The notes under the pieces were generated by a model. It was not told the origin of the DNA and did not search any database. It was given only the letters and a program-made list of their open reading frames with translations. A program made the position numbers and the translations under genes. A DNA stretch of 64,000 nucleotides from Stereum hirsutum FP-91666 SS1 (lineage: Eukaryota > Basidiomycota > Agaricomycetes > Russulales > Stereaceae), in assembly GCF_000264905.1 (NCBI RefSeq), contig NW_006763132.1, forward strand, positions 969,503 to 1,033,502, read 5' to 3'. Of the stretch, positions 54,673 through 64,000 are shown piece by piece; positions within the stretch are counted from its first letter, which is position 1; every line of letters begins with the position of its first letter.

Positions 54673-56830
54673 TCAGCTATACAGTGGCAATGGCTCGTCA
54701 TTGGGGCCACTTCTTGGCAAGGTCCATCCAAACCGCTGTGCCAAGCCCTCTACAATCTCGTCCAACTGTGTTCTAGCCGTTGGTGTCTCCAATTGAGAAG
54801 ATGTGCTCTGACTAACACTGGTACTCGTGTTCCCCGCTATCCTTCTCTCGGAGTCCAGATGTCGAACTGTGCTAGGGTGCTGAGCTTCAGGTTGAATGAA
54901 ACGTTCACTGTGCGCTGTATAGTCTGCTGGGTGTTTCGGATGAAACTTTGAAAGTGCAACGACTGGTGACGAAGGTAGGGGCTGAGTTCGGGGCTGAGAT
55001 GGCGTGCGGTAGGGAACAGTGTAAGGAGAAACGTTATATGGCCCGGGACGGTCGACATTCCGCCGACCGATCTGAAAACGGGATGACCGTCGTCCAGATC
55101 TGCGTCGCAAAAGCAAGGAAAGGCAAATGGATATCAAGCAGAGACCTGCGACGCTGCCGAAAGCACTACCTGCAATGACACTGACGCTGGGTGAGTGTCC
55201 AGGCGTGGATTTTGAGGTAGTAACTGTCGTTGAGGAAGACGGGGACTGGGAGGATGAGGTGGACGTATCAAGAAAAGAGGTGATCGATGTCGAGCTCGCT
55301 GTTACAGAAGTAGCGCTAGTAGCATTCGAACTAAACCATTCAATGGGGCATATTGATCAGTATATTTTTTAGAGGGATATGGGACTTACGGGCAGAATAT
55401 TACACGGATAGAGGCCTATGGTCTCGAGATATTGTAACGTCAAACGGAAGACGAAGAACTCAATACAACGCACGGTCACATTTGAGCAATTGACTATCCC
55501 GGAGTCCTCGCTGGGGTCCCGCACAGCGTATTCACACGAACTAGTCAGACCTTCACATACATTCATCAGTGATGGGAACAGCTCCAGACGTAGAAGGGAA
55601 CGTCACCTACAGCTAACGCCTGCACCGTCACAACCATTGTAATAACTGGGTCATACTCAGGCTTTAGATGTAGAGGTCACAAAGAATAGATGTCATAGTC
55701 GCCACCTGAATTGAATAGGAACCGTGAAGGAATTGCTGACGCTTGAACTGAGCATTTACGTCCTTTGACTTCACATGTGTAGTGGGTAGCTCACTTTGGT
55801 ATCAAATTTACTACCACTGAAGAACCTTGGTCCAACTCAACACCGAGGTTTGCGGTCACTACCGTGCAATGGCCGCCATTGGGACCGCAATCGCCTGACA
55901 ATGATGGGCAGTAAGAGCTCTGCAGTGATAAGCCTGTTAGAAACCTCGCACCTGTGTTCAGAAAACTGTGAGATGCGAAAATATCAGTTCGAAACCGGCA
56001 ACTGAATATAGACCGAGTGATGAGGACATACATCTGCCCTGAGTTCAGCGTATCATTCGTGTAGACCTCCCCTGTCCCTGTTGCCAATGTGTTAGAAGGA
56101 ATCTGGTCGAGGGTTGGCTATTTACGTGAAGTCAGCGACAGACGGTACATATTCTGTAACAAGGGAAGTACGCACTGTTCCATAACCGCATCTGTCAGAT
56201 AGCGAAGGTCTAATGAGAATATTGCGACATAATCGACCAGTACGGCTGAAGTCTGTATACGCACCTGTTTATCATGGTCACAGAGTGTGAACATTTGGCA
56301 AGCTGAAGACGGAATAGCCACGACAAAAGTAGAATTATGAGCAAGGGTGTGTCCGCCATGGAGCTTCAAGTTTGCACCATTAGACGTGAGGTTGGAAAAG
56401 TGCTGGGCACGTCAACTTGGTAGTAGGTCTAAGGGAGGAGGAAACTCAGAGAAAGTGAGTTGTACCCTCACCCAGAACAGCTGTATATAGGCTATGAACG
56501 TGCGTCCACCATGCGCATTCCATGGTGAATGATGAACACAATCAAGAATCAAGGAGCGGGTCAACACATCAATATTGATCTGTTGCGCGGGTCGCTCTAT
56601 GCCATTATAGTGGGTGTGGAACTGGCTAGCTCCTGCGCCGTTTGGAGCGTGGTAGTGTTTCATGTCTGTGTAGGTACTATTGTATCGTGGAAGAGACAGC
56701 TAGATCCATATCAAGGAGCTGGAGCATACGTGAGTGTACCGACCATCAAGACTGGGAAAGGCTGCGAGGATCGTTCAATGCGCTCCTTCTCGAACCTTAG
56801 TCTTAGATCGTGTCGGCTTCTGTAAGCCGT
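54673..56830 (-). CDS. Single-pass membrane protein, Ser/Thr-rich ectodomain (5' exons uncertain)
   Basis: The 3' exon 54673..55330 is well supported: a Ser/Thr-rich stalk (SSTSITSFLDTSTSSSQ), one transmembrane helix (VAGLCLISICLSLLL) followed by a stop-transfer RRRSGRRSSR, then a 145-residue cytoplasmic tail with Pro/Ser/Gln ending in NDEPLPLYS. It is preceded by a small exon (RVIFCP) and one encoding SSCEYAVRDPSEDSGIVNCS, both phase-compatible. Further upstream, fragments TGEVYTNDTLNSGQ and SNLTSNGANLKLHGGHTLAH look extracellular. The start may be near 56837 (MTSTAYRSRHDLRLRFEKER), but I could not join all exons. The layout is typical of the many basidiomycete beta-sandwich-TM-tail surface proteins. 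Function unknown. Confidence 0.55.
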
Positions 56831-57321
56831 AGAAGTCATGTCTGGGAGCGACACTGGTCTCATGTATAGGCCCCTTGCCTAAGAAGAACCTCTGGATGGC
56901 AGAACTTTGTTCCCATGGTCAGCGTAGAATACAACTATCAGACCCCAGATCAGCCGTCGAAGGTCTACATTTCATTCGAAAGAACATCCCCTGGTGTCGG
57001 AAACATACCATCGTCGCCACCTGAAGTATTCTTTACCAAATCACGGTACAGCTAGCATAGATCGTCGTCATGAGGGGTTAGAATGCAAAGCATCACACCC
57101 ATAGGAAGACGCACCGATAGTGTTCAGTGGGATGATGCTGCGAGACTGACACCCTTTAATGGGGACATCGGTAGAGGTTCAGCAAACACTGAGATTTGGT
57201 CAAGGATCCTCTCCCAGAAGACCTTACTTCCCGAAATGTGATGGGTGGTCTGGTCTGCAAAGGAACAGCTTAGTTCACGCAAGACTATCAGGATTACCAC
57301 GGCGTAGCAATTCAGCTCCGT
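56831..57321. other. Intergenic region
   Basis: Nothing supportable seen; upstream of the membrane-protein gene and 3' flank of the NOM1 homologue. Confidence 0.35.
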
Positions 57322-60300
57322 CTACAAAGAAGAAACGACATCCATGCCCGTCCTCAGCGTATCGACCGCATTTTGACTTGCCCATCTCAAAAAGCCACCT
57401 TCATCATGATCCCCGCCTGCACTCTCTAGGGCTCTTGCTCTGAGTCCGGCTCCTTCTCCGAAGGCATCAGCCAGGAAGTATATAAGACCCATCGCAAGCG
57501 CCTGAATTCTTGCCACCTTGATGAATACTTCCTCCAACGACCGTCTGTCTTTGGTCTTGGGCCATTCATTAGGTTTTAGACTGAGAACAGGCCGTGAAGA
57601 CTGAGTGCTAAGGAAGAGTGCCGTGAAGAACTCTCGGAGGAATGTATGGGTCTGGGGTTTGATGACGGTAAAGTCGACAGGCTGGTTTCTCCACGTGAGC
57701 ATAGCTGTATAAGGAGGGTAAGGAGTCGACACACCTTCAAGACGGCCAGAGTGATAGCATCCTTGGCGATGAGCCACGCATAAGCCAAGGCTACATTTCT
57801 TGATCTTGTCGCAGATACGCTCTTCACTCCAAACCCACCGCCCAGGCCATCCTCATCCTTGAGACTCTTGATGACCTCCGCCCCACCTACGTTCGTCTCA
57901 CCTAGATCGCGAAGGAAATCCCAGAGACAGAATTGCAGGGTCACTTTGTACGAGTGCGACGATCGGCAGAGGTGTTGGAAGATGAATGTGTAATAAGGAT
58001 TATACGCCTTCTCCTATATGAAAGGGTCAGGATGCAGAAGGTGAACAACAGAGAAAAGACGTACATTGCCGCAGCAGTGGAGAATGACACGGACGATCTC
58101 CCGCTGCTGGACCTCTGTCAAGCCCAGTTGTGTCAGTCGTTCACACGCGTCCATGTAATCCTATATTGGGAAACGTTATCAGCAGAGCGCGAGAAAACAC
58201 AGAATGCATAAGTCCTCACATCACTGCTCATTAATACCATGAAGATTCGCCGCCGAATGTCGGTGTTCATTCCTTGCTTTCGAGCCAATTTTAGCAGCGC
58301 GTTCTCTGTCACGACGGTGGGGCTGCTTTGCTCGTCTTGAGTGCCGTTATTGGCCTGCGTTTTGGCAGTCGCGGTGCTTTCTTGGTGTTCTGCTAAAGGA
58401 TCGCCACCCCACGCCGCACCAACGAGCCACCACTTTCCCCTGCTTTCCGCAGAGTGTAGATCTGCTAGTGATACGCGAAGGGGATCGTGGGCCATCACTG
58501 CGAAATTTAATAGAAAATATCGTCAAAAAAAATGTGAGGCCATCACGCATAGACCGAGGGCTCACGATGGCGTTTCTTAGCGAGACCAGAGAGGAACTTT
58601 TTCAAGCGTTCTACAGCATCTCCGCCGGCATGTTGAGTAGCGGCACGTTTCGACTTGTTGTTTTTTAGATTGACGAGAGTCTCGATCATGAATCGAGTCC
58701 TGGAACTGCTCGGGATTGTCATAAGAGTGCGCTCGACTCTGAGTCAACAATGGAGCTTACCTCGACGATGCTGGGTTTTGGGCCACCTTGTTCTGTACTA
58801 TTTGGATTATATCCTTCAGTGCAGATGGATCATCCTGTCGGAGCTGTTGGCCAGAATCTGTGACACCATGTCAGTGCTACGTTCAGTTTGTTTGGTTTGG
58901 AGATGTCTGCCACAGAAATGAAGACGTACTGCGTAATAATTTGAGCAACAACTCGACGTTGAACTCGTTCAAGTCGTTCAAGAGACTCCGGATGATGTCG
59001 TAAATGAGCACGCAAGATATCACTTGGAAGTTATATAGCTCGGAGAGCAGAACGATCAAGTTTGAGCACTCTTTTCCCCGGGTCTCCTCGACCTCTGTTT
59101 GCTCATCTTGACTGTCCGACGGAGACTGCAGAGTGGCATAATGCTTTTCGTAGGTGGCGACAACCGTTTGAACGAACGACGCGCCTGAGTAGTGATGTCA
59201 ATACTGCGGGTTGATGATGAGTAGACCAAGAAAAACTCTACCGAACTCAACGCCAACAATCCTGTGGAGGCTTGATACCAATGCAGCATGTAGAACGACA
59301 TACGAGTCCAGAAGAATAGAGTGCGAAGAGATTCCATCGATGATCAAGGTGGTCAGACAAGAAGTGATGTCTACAAGCAGAAAGGATGAGCATCGAAATA
59401 TTGGATGAGATGCGGTAGTAATCACCGTGGCGTCGGTGTTTTCTATAGGCTTCCTCGATGTCATCGAGAATGGTCGAAATATTCTGTTCACTCATCCTAG
59501 ATTCGAATACTACGTGAGCATATATGGAAAGGTCATGAGGTGAATATGTGTAGCTGACCTGTTCAGCAAGCCCTTGAATTGTCTCGTCAACTTGACCATA
59601 TCCTCCGAGTTGTCGCTGTCCTGGATTCTATTGCGAAGGTGTGGAGGTATATAACGTGAAGCTACAACGCGAAATGGTCAGCATAGAAATCTGAGGACGA
59701 CAGGAAGCGAACGCACGAGGGACTGGTTCTGAAGTTGACGATGATGGAGCAGGTAACAGTTTAGGAGCCTCCTCGTCATCACTGCTATTGTCCGACTCTG
59801 CAGATGAATCGTGGCCCTTCCAATTGTGCTCTTCGTCCTCCCCATCTTCATCAGCATGTTCGCTCTCGCTATCGTCCTGCTCATCTACCGATGCCTTCTC
59901 TAGCTCTAACTCTTCACTTGGGTTGCTGAACTTAGGGATCTGAGACGCTGTTTAGGTTATGGTCGATTAGGAGGATTACAACAGAGACACTCACGGGCTG
60001 AGATGTTGGTGCACCGATATTATCCAGGTCCGTAAGGAGGTCTGAGTACGATTTGTGAGGGGAACAGTACAACATAGACCGATCGCGAACACGTACCTCC
60101 CAAACCATCATCGTCGAACTCATCCTTGAAGCTTTTTGACTTCTGCTTTCCGTTTTTGTTCCCACCTCCAGCTCCTCCGAGCATGGACTCTAGATACGAG
60201 ATATACGCATCATCATCCTTCTCGGCTTGGGACCTCGATACAGACACAGGGTCTGCTCGGGCCGCAAGCTTCTCCAAAGCAGTTTTTGGTCGAGCCGGTG

Positions 60301-60726
60301 AGCTTTTGCTCTTGGAAGAAACGGTTGTTTTGTTATCTTTAGACAATGAAGCGGCCTGGAGTGTGTGTTTCGTAGGTTGTGCGGAGTCCGATAGCTTTGC
60401 TTTCTTCCGTTGTGGCGACTCTGGATGGTCATTCTCTGCGATACGTTTGCCAGCATTACTGGCCGAGGGAGGAGTTACAAGATGATGGGGATGTCTAGAG
60501 TGTGAAGCCTTCCGCTGCTTCTTCTCTACGCGTGCCTGCTTGCGCGCATCCTTGCGGGAGGTTTGAGGTTTACGACCCGGCCTGCCTCTATTGCGATCTA
60601 ATAAGAGCATCTTGTGTCAGATATAGAAGTAGACTGTGAAGCATGATAACGGCTACAACCTTCGGCAGCACCAATTTGCTCTGCGAGGCTCTGTGGCAGA
60701 CGGATGCCGGTAGCGCGTCCAGCCAT
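57322..60726 (-). CDS. SGD1: Nucleolar MIF4G-domain protein (NOM1/SGD1)
   Basis: Fourteen exons: 60660..60726, 60097..60597, 59995..60041, 59717..59939, 59559..59661, 59426..59496, 59242..59370, 58930..59184, 58761..58857, 58566..58699, 58220..58497, 58065..58160, 57735..58013 and 57322..57681; 879 residues. Seen: a basic nucleolar-type N-terminus (GRPGRKPQTSRKDARKQARV), a Ser/Lys-rich and then acidic region, the landmark SRYIPPHLRNRIQDSDNSED opening the MIF4G domain, LTTLIIDGISSHSILLDSYV, LSELYNFQVISCVLIYDIIR, FMIETLVNLKNNKSK, then the MA3 domain (RIFMVLMSSDDYMDACERLT, VILHCCGNEKAYNPYYTFIF, QHLCRSSHSYKVTLQFCLWD). The yeast and human counterparts bind the RNA helicase Fal1/eIF4A3 in 18S rRNA processing. 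The fourth intron acceptor is set at CTCAG before ATCCCT because it alone keeps the frame. Confidence 0.95.
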
Positions 60727-60965
60727 GGAGCTCTTGAGGATGAAGAAGAGAAGTGGGAGAAAATTATTGCAAATTCCAGGTCCACGCAATAAGCGCCGGG
60801 TTTTTTTGCTCGCCACCGCCACCCGTCACGACAGGGGTCGCTACTTCATTCACATTGAAGAAATCGTTGGCTTTGCGAGACTCGGTAACATGCATTACCA
60901 TTGATCATTCATATCTACGATTACATTATGTTATAACAATGGTCGCCAGAGAAGTACTACATATG
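60727..60965. other. Short intergenic region
   Basis: Promoter side of the NOM1 homologue and 3' flank of the FAD monooxygenase; nothing specific seen. Confidence 0.4.
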
Positions 60966-63284
60966 TCACTGCTTCATATATCCGAGCTCAATTGCCTTGA
61001 TTTCTAAGGCCTGTTCAACGCACCGAAGGGGTTAGGCAATGTCTCCTTTCAGAGCTCATAAAAACTTACCAATTGTTTGGAGTAGAATCGAGAGACGTAG
61101 AAATTTCCCGCCCCATACCATAGCTAAGATGGAAAGATTGAGCAACCCGAAACTGCAAGCTTAACGGAGTATACACCCACACCAGGCTGGCCAGAAGGAC
61201 GATAGCACCCTTTCAACTCTTCTTCGTCATCAAATCCCCAGAGTTCTGTCTTTCCAATGACTTCGTCTCCGAAAAGAGGCTTCAAGCTCTCCAATACACT
61301 CTTGTAGCCGGTCCTGTGGGCGGCCAGAGCATATGAATGACAGACGCGCGAAGAGAATGAGGAAAGTGTGTACGAACGCAAAGATGACCACATCGGCTTC
61401 TTGCTCAGAACCGTCGCTGTAGATCACGGATTTCGGTGTAAATTGAGAAACCTCGACGCCTGATTTGATCATGACTTTTCCTTCATGAATGAGATCGGCA
61501 ACGCCGACGTCCAACCCTATATGGAGAACAACATATCAGAAAGTATGCTGATAGAGATACCGGGCCCTCAAATTAACATACAGTATCCTACGTATTCCAG
61601 GTCAGAATAGGGATCAGCCGCTGAAATGAACCATGCACGTACCTCCAAAGCGCTCAAATACGAGGAAAACCTGTCCACTATTATCTTTCGGCCCATTGCC
61701 GAGCTTGAAACCCTTTGCTTCCAGTTTCTCTAGCATAGCCGTATCCATGTCATCGGGGTCCCTTTTCTTCGAACTTTCCCTTGCGAATTCCCTCATTAAC
61801 CCCCACGGCATGCTCGAATACTTGAAGTCGCTCACAGCGGTCGGGACGTCCAGTGGCCAGTTCCCTTGCAGCATGCGCGTCATCTTTTCGCAAGAAACGA
61901 TGGTGGTAACGGTCCGCTGTACCATTGTTACGCTCTTCGCTCCATGAAAAACGAGGTCCTGACAGACATCGGCTGAGGTATTGCCTGCGCCGACCACAAT
62001 TACACGCTTCCCAGCGTACGGGGCGCCGTCGTCATAGGACGAGGCATGGAAGGTTTCGCCTTCGAAGACAGGAGCAGAGAGGACGGGCGGTATGTTAGGT
62101 GCACCGATGGTCCCACAGGCAACAATGATATGAGCAGGCCTGAGGAGGAGGGATTTATCGCCTCGCGTGACTATGCATGTCCACCTCGCAGTATCGGGAT
62201 CATATTTGGGTACCGGTTGGAGGGTGGACTGCGTCCACACGACGAGATCTTGGGAGATAGCATACTGTTCAAGCCAGTCTGCCTGTCCGAGTTATATCCT
62301 CAGCTGAAGGCCAATAACCTAGAGGGAAAATGACATACTTGCTTATCCCGAGGAGTGAAGGTAGGCCAGGTCTCCGGAAAGCCTTGAAAATTCACTGAGA
62401 AACGAGATCGTCAGTATATGCAAAATATGGGACCAGGCAGACTGATGACACTTGCTTGCGGTATGCGGCTTCGGACTATGTAGAGTTAGAGTAGAGTATC
62501 GTTTACGCCAGTTATCGCCGACACGCGAGTTTTTCTCGATAATCAATGTCGGTATTCCTGCTTGCTTCAGCCGTGCGCCGATGTTCAGACCTGTCTGGCC
62601 CGCGCCGACTGTACATAGATGGCATCAGGCGCCCACAATCTCGTAAACATCAAGTAGAGACCACATAGGACGAACCGATGATAACATGGGGATCGCTCTC
62701 AATTTTCCGTTGTCTCTGCTCTTTGACCAGGTTCCAAGCAACTTGTATGGCAACCACTGTTCACTAAGTGATTGGATGACAGGAATGTCGTACGCACGAG
62801 TATGGCCACCATAAACTCCTGACTCCGGGTACAAGTCGCCGTGACCTTTGAGCTCGTCCATCATGAAGAACACGGACAAGGCCTTCCACTCGCCCTTCTC
62901 ATCCTCTGCTAGCCTCGCATATCCCTGTCCCTTGGCAATGGGCGTCTCGAAGATGAAGCCCGTTGATACCCCAAAGATGCTCGGCCCAATAGCGCCATAC
63001 ACCGGGTTGAAATACTGACGTTCTTCCAGGACAACGTTGGTGATTTGTGCGGCATGGAGGGATGGTGCAAGAAAAGCGTGTATGGCGGTGTGACCTTTCG
63101 CTGTGCGATTATTCCAGGTAAAAATAAGGATGTCTCTAAGATAGCCATCCGGAAAGAATGTCGATACCACTCCGTCGACATCTCCAGCTTCGAGAGACTT
63201 GGAGAATGCGGCCAGCCATGAAACGGAGATGATTCGCGCGTCAGGTGGTGACTGAGGAAGCGCGGCCAGTTTTGTTTGGCCCAT
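60966..63284 (-). CDS. FAD-dependent monooxygenase (FMO/YUCCA-like) with N-terminal NTF2-like domain
   Basis: Ten exons: 62798..63284, 62676..62756, 62456..62608, 62339..62394, 61643..62282, 61582..61587 (6 nt), 61378..61516, 61181..61313, 61070..61123 and 60966..61010; 597 residues. Seen: an N-terminal SnoaL/NTF2-like segment (about residues 20-160: SKSLEAGDVDGVVSTFFPDG), FAD-binding VIIVGAGQTGLNIGARLKQA (about 187-206) ending in IIEKNSRVGDNWRKRY, LTLHSPKPHTAMNFQGFPET, NADPH-binding VIVVGAGNTSADVCQD, and the FMO-type FATGYKSVLESL near the C-terminus, ending ELGYMKQ. Two splicing oddities are needed: the intron 62395..62455 has a GC donor (GCAAGT), and the 6-nt exon GATACT supplies two residues of GYWLDVG. 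Substrate unknown; this fusion is common in ascomycete and basidiomycete genomes. No cluster partners are visible, though the left flank is outside view. Confidence 0.92.
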
Positions 63285-64000
63285 AGCGAAGAGCGACGTT
63301 CAAAAGAAGTCGACGTTGCTGATTTGCCTCATCGACAACATAGATAAATTGCTGGGATAGGAGCTCCGAGTTATCGCTTCTGCGTGGGATGGGAATAGGG
63401 AGATCACGAACCTTGCACAATGCTCAGAACAGATTTCGCCATCGCTACAACATCATTGCCTTTTAGCACCCGGACGTGGTGCGGGCCGAGATGGGCGGAT
63501 CTATTCGAAAGTTAAGATTGCGAGGATTACCAGGGCCTGAACACTGAAAAAGTGCCTCTAGCCTGATACCTGTGAAGCTCCAAGACCAGTGCTTACGAGA
63601 ACGAAAAAAGAGGCTCAAGCGACGGCCATGATTCCAGCGTTCCAGGATCGACCACTGCGGCAGGCATATCTGACATTCATGATCAACGTTCGAGTCGCAT
63701 TCTAAAGCAGACAGCTCAACACAGAGATTGGGGATTGATTATCGGGGTGGCACTAGTACTTAGAGGATTGAAAACAGATTGGGCACTGAGTGGCGGTTGC
63801 AACCTGTGGCGACTGATTGATGATTGTTTGGCCTTGTTTGAATTAGAAGCCTTTGCCTGATGCGGACTTCAACAATCTTCCATCAAACCGTCACGACGTT
63901 AACCAAGTGAAAAAGCGGCATGGATACACTCGCTATTGCACTCACCTAATAATTCTCAAAATACTCAAGCTCATGGCTCTGTCGAAAATTCCACAATCAC
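63285..64000. other. Upstream region of the FAD monooxygenase gene
   Basis: 716 nt to the window edge. No coherent exon on either strand. Confidence 0.4.

Noticed and set aside
57159..57443. 94-codon plus-strand frame near the NOM1 3' end
   Set aside because: Overlaps the NOM1 stop antisense and shows no motif or start context.
1..64000. CRISPR arrays, bacterial operons, rRNA genes or large transposons
   Set aside because: No regularly spaced direct repeats, ribosome-binding sites, rRNA sequence, transposase or reverse-transcriptase motifs were seen.

Overview
The window is a gene-dense, intron-rich piece of a nuclear fungal genome, most likely a mushroom-forming basidiomycete (Agaricomycetes). 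The evidence is the very short introns (mostly 45-90 nt with GTRNGY donors and YAG acceptors), up to 17 exons per gene, several exons of only 6-18 nt, and the gene content: a CYP63-like P450 of over 600 residues, a Hom-type homeodomain regulator, a MYND protein, a DM9 protein and an NTF2-FAD monooxygenase fusion. Almost all genes are single-copy housekeeping genes. All exon coordinates were derived by hand from reading frames and splice signals; no database search was run.

Layout, left to right. 1-5 kb: 3' end of a PPIL3-type cyclophilin (+), F-actin capping protein beta (-), an uncertain small three-exon gene (+) and TAN1, a tRNA acetylation adaptor (-). 5-18 kb: an unrecognised Pro/Ser-rich protein (-) with a possible terminal frameshift, then the metabolic highlight: acetate kinase (-) and phosphoketolase Xfp (+) head-to-head, together a complete phosphoketolase-to-acetate route; then a cytochrome P450 (-). 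18-24 kb: a small putative mitochondrial protein (+), an intron-bearing tRNA-Ser(CGA) followed by a truncated tandem copy of itself, the J-protein JJJ1 (-) and TIM13 (+), which share a 169-nt promoter. 25-38 kb: homeodomain transcription factor (-), a MITE-like palindromic element, U1-70K (-), COX10 (+), ZNF830-like protein (-), MYND protein (-), PRP18 (-), COX12 (+). 39-52 kb: alpha/beta hydrolase (-), citrate synthase (-), transglutaminase-like protein (-), a 17-exon calpain ending in a ZZ finger (-). 52-64 kb: EFM4 methyltransferase (+), DM9/DUF3421 protein (+), single-pass membrane protein (-), NOM1/SGD1 (-), FAD monooxygenase (-).

Functional themes: mitochondrial respiration and import (TIM13, COX10, COX12, citrate synthase), splicing (PPIL3-type cyclophilin, U1-70K, ZNF830, PRP18), ribosome and translation (JJJ1, NOM1, EFM4, TAN1, tRNA-Ser) and acetyl-phosphate/acetate metabolism (Xfp-Ack). 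Several mitochondrial genes are divergently paired with RNA- or ribosome-related genes over short shared promoters, and two of those promoters contain CACGTG. I found no CRISPR array, prophage, rRNA or autonomous transposon. No clearly new system was found; the best candidates for follow-up are the Xfp-Ack pair, the tRNA duplication, the palindromic element and the micro-exon/GC-AG splicing cases.
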